A stretch of DNA of 64,000 nucleotides from Leptodesmis sichuanensis A121 (lineage in GTDB: Bacteria; Cyanobacteriota; Cyanobacteriia; Leptolyngbyales; Leptolyngbyaceae): positions 3,472,001-3,536,000 of the forward strand of contig NZ_CP075171.1 of NCBI RefSeq assembly GCF_021379005.1. The letters run 5' to 3'. Positions 61,763 through 64,000 of the stretch are shown here, one piece after another. The first letter of the stretch is position 1, and the number at the start of each line of letters is the position of its first letter. The notes under the pieces are model-generated. The model saw nothing but the letters and a program-made list of their open reading frames with translations. It searched no databases and was not told the origin of the DNA. Made by a program: the position numbers and the translations under genes.

Positions 61763-61992
61763 TGACTTGTCTTAACCTCAGACTTTTCAACTAAATTTTC
61801 CTAGAATTTATGTTGCTGACTGAAAGTTTTTGCTTATCCTGGTGTAAACTTCCACTCTGTCAAGCAACTTAGCCGAGCAACTGCTGATTCAGGTTGCCTC
61901 TGAATTCAGGATTGCCTAATGATAACCTTGACAGGTCGTCACAAGACGATACCATAGCTTAACCTTACTTCTTACCGTTGGGGAAGTGTACT

Positions 61993-64000
61993 GTGCGTAT
62001 TCCGCTCGACTATTACCGAATCCTGGGTTTACCGATTCAGGCAACCAGTGAACAGTTGCGACAGGCTCACCGCGATCGCACGTTACAGTTGCCCCGACGA
62101 GAATATTCAGAGGCGGCGATTTCGGCTCGCAAAAAACTGCTAGATCAGGCGTACGCGGCCCTGTCTGATCCTACCCAGCGGCAACAGTATGATGCCAGTT
62201 TTCTAGCGAAGACCTATGACCTGCCATCGGCTTCATCTAATGTAGAAGCACCTGGCTTTAGGGTGGCAGGTTCAGTGCCGCTCTCTGAAAATGGGACGCT
62301 GATCGATCCCCATACCCCCAGTATTGAAATTGATGAAGACCAGTTTATTGGTGCCCTGTTGATCCTGCAGGAATTAGGGGAATATGAGTTGGTCCTGAAA
62401 CTGGGCCGTCCTTTTCTTACGGGTGGCAGTGCCAGCTTGCGGGATGGGCACTACGGAGATCCCAATATCGTCTTTTCGGATATTGTGCTGACTGTGGCTC
62501 TCGCCTGTCTGGAACTGGGCCGGGAACAGTGGCAGCAAGGTCAGTACGAAAATGCAGCTGAAGCCCTCGAAACCGGACGGCAACTATTGCTGCGGGAAGG
62601 GCTGTTTGTGGGGGTTCGGGGTGAAATTCAGTCTGATCTCTATCGGCTACGGCCCTACCGAATTTTGGAATTATTAGCCGCTTCAGAAGATCAGGTAGAA
62701 GAACGGCAACGTGGGATGGATCTGCTGGAAGAAATGCTCAATGAACGGCAGGGCATTGATGGCACTGAAAGCGACCAGTCCGGGCTGAATGTGGATGATT
62801 TCTTGCGGTTCATTCAGCAAATTCGGTCTTATCTGACGGCGGAAGAGCAACAACTCTTGTTTGAGCAGGAAGCGAATCGTCCTTCTGCTGTAGCTACCTA
62901 TTTAGCGGTGTATGCCATTCTGGCAAGGGGCTTCGCCACTCGCCAACCAGAACTGGTGTATCGGGCAAAACAGTACCTGTCTCGATTAAGTGGGCAGGAT
63001 GTGCATCTGGAGCAGGCAGTTTGCTCCCTGCTGCTGGGCCAAACAGAGCAAGCCAGCCAGATGTTAGAGCAGAGCCAGGAACAGGACTCGATCTCATTTA
63101 TTCGCCACCACTCGCAAGATTCCCCTGATTTATTGCCGGGATTATGCCTATACACCGAGCGCTGGCTCCAGGATGAGGTATTTCCCCATTTCCGCGATTT
63201 ATCTCAATGTCGGGTATCCCTCAAGGACTATTTTGCCGATCGCCAGGTGCAGGCATTTTTAGAAACGTTGCCGGATGAGAGTGGGGTTGTCGAACGCGAT
63301 CCTCAATTCAGTTCCGTAGCTGGAATTCGGCATCCGGATGCAATGGCTGGTACTTTCGTCGAGCAGGAAGATAGGATGACAAATCATCAAAGGCCCATAG
63401 GCGCAACCCATGAAGCGAATTCCCAATGGGGGCAAGGATCCGATCGCGATTCCCTGATTGCGGCGGCTAGAGCCAGGATCGCCTCTCGTACCTCGGAAAA
63501 TGTGGTAGGAGCAGAGAACCGTTTTGTTGGGGGAGTGACGACCGCAGAACGAGTAACTCAGGACAATGTCGGACTGCAAGAAACTCCCCCTCCCAGATCT
63601 GAGCAACGGGTACGAACCAAAGGATCCCAGCCAGGTGAAGGGGGAGGAGAACGACCTGAAAGCAGACCCGTACAACACCGACCCGGCGGCGATCGTCCCG
63701 CTCGTCCTCGTCCTCCCGGAGGGAAACCACCCTGGTTGATGCCAGCATTGGCCATCCTCGGTGTCGTGTTGCTGGGGTTAATTCTGTCCTCGTTGGTGCG
63801 AGGTTTACAGCAATCAGCTAAAAAGGCGGCTCAAGATGCTGAAAAGCCTTTAGTTCAGTTGGATAAGCCCTTGCTAGAAAGCCCTCAGTTGGCGGCCAAT
63901 CCGGTAACGGCAGCAACTTTAGACAAAGAATCGGCTAAACAGATCCTCGACTCCTGGTTATCCACCAAAGCAAAAGCGATGGGGCCAAATCATGAAGTTG
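61993..64000 (+). CDS. ftn2: cell division protein Ftn2/ZipN (ARC6-like), 3' truncated
   Basis: Ftn2 (ZipN, plant ARC6) anchors FtsZ rings to the membrane. GTG 61993 opens the J-like domain (IPLDYYRILGLPIQATSEQL, residues 2-21). The HPD motif is replaced by HRDR, as in other Ftn2/ARC6 proteins. A long helical region follows, including SEDQVEERQRGMDLLEEMLN. A disordered, charged linker (about 430-580) leads to one membrane helix near 583-600 (PALAILGVVLLGLILSSLV). The C-terminal domain begins with AKQILDSWLSTKAKAMGPNH and is cut by the window end at about residue 669. The frame is open throughout. Confidence 0.9.
   Translation, partial: MRIPLDYYRILGLPIQATSEQLRQAHRDRTLQLPRREYSEAAISARKKLLDQAYAALSDPTQRQQYDASFLAKTYDLPSASSNVEAPGFRVAGSVPLSENGTLIDPHTPSIEIDEDQFIGALLILQELGEYELVLKLGRPFLTGGSASLRDGHYGDPNIVFSDIVLTVALACLELGREQWQQGQYENAAEALETGRQLLLREGLFVGVRGEIQSDLYRLRPYRILELLAASEDQVEERQRGMDLLEEMLNERQGIDGTESDQSGLNVDDFLRFIQQIRSYLTAEEQQLLFEQEANRPSAVATYLAVYAILARGFATRQPELVYRAKQYLSRLSGQDVHLEQAVCSLLLGQTEQASQMLEQSQEQDSISFIRHHSQDSPDLLPGLCLYTERWLQDEVFPHFRDLSQCRVSLKDYFADRQVQAFLETLPDESGVVERDPQFSSVAGIRHPDAMAGTFVEQEDRMTNHQRPIGATHEANSQWGQGSDRDSLIAAARARIASRTSENVVGAENRFVGGVTTAERVTQDNVGLQETPPPRSEQRVRTKGSQPGEGGGERPESRPVQHRPGGDRPARPRPPGGKPPWLMPALAILGVVLLGLILSSLVRGLQQSAKKAAQDAEKPLVQLDKPLLESPQLAANPVTAATLDKESAKQILDSWLSTKAKAMGPNHEV

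Noticed and set aside
1..64000. CRISPR arrays, tRNA or rRNA genes, and a multi-gene defence island
   Set aside because: No regularly spaced direct repeats, no tRNA cloverleaf and no rRNA segments were seen; the lone methyltransferase has no restriction partner or neighbouring defence genes.

Overview
The window comes from a cyanobacterial chromosome. It carries a photosystem II PsbQ gene, the phycobilisome and clock-output regulator rpaA, the cyanobacterial division gene ftn2, a pilT twitching motor, two ammonium transporters with NtcA-type boxes, and several protein families found mainly in cyanobacteria and plastids (DUF760, DUF3082, DUF4336, an EGY-like site-2 protease, ComFB). The octamer GCGATCGC (HIP1) recurs across the whole window. 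Families of short tandemly repeated sequences are also scattered through it. A Leptolyngbya-like filamentous relative is plausible, but that is inference only.

Layout. 1-6.8 kb: end of an unidentified gene, miaE, a GNAT gene, cobS, a conserved small protein, a secreted leishmanolysin-like metallopeptidase behind a 620-base non-coding stretch, then psbQ and an FAD amine oxidase in overlapping reading frames. 7-15.4 kb: a solute-binding lipoprotein, a comFB-led pair, a membrane-anchored repeat protein, a family 2 glycosyltransferase, and an M.PstI-like DNA methyltransferase fused to the N-terminal domain of a PstI-like restriction enzyme that has no catalytic domain. 15.8-30.3 kb: rpaA with an acyltransferase, an ABC1 kinase, a sugar aminotransferase, fetB, DUF760, scpB, an ABC ATPase, a cation/proton antiporter, a YdcF-type protein, an ABC exporter and an EGY-like protease. 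30.4-38.8 kb is one long minus-strand block: DUF58, DUF309, lptA, lptB, (inserted IS), lptF, rpsB, tsf. 39-45.9 kb: pilT, DUF4336, a decayed IS4-type transposase, a GNAT gene, a PIN/TRAM protein and hemW. 46-57.5 kb: a second membrane-anchored repeat protein (paralogue of the one at 10 kb), a polysaccharide deacetylase fused to a phosphodiester glycosidase domain, two amt genes, an SGNH hydrolase, a SagB-type oxidoreductase and a 52-residue basic protein behind an NtcA-type box. 57.6-64 kb: a SAM hydrolase/DUF2301/DUF3082 group, an RNA-binding protein, pdhA, and ftn2 running off the end.

How parts work together. lptA-lptB-lptF form the lipopolysaccharide export machine and are split by an ISKra4-type element on the opposite strand. 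rpsB and tsf form the usual translation pair, here separated by a 17-bp perfect inverted repeat. The two amt genes and the 52-residue gene each have a GTA-N8-TAC palindrome upstream, suggesting an NtcA-controlled nitrogen cluster. 

The most interesting structures are a dispersed, roughly 74-bp palindromic element present four times, three of them just upstream of a start codon in the same orientation; the methyltransferase with a relic restriction-enzyme domain; a tandem-repeat tract carried in frame inside hemW; and the NtcA-linked small protein. No tRNA, rRNA, CRISPR array or complete defence island was seen.
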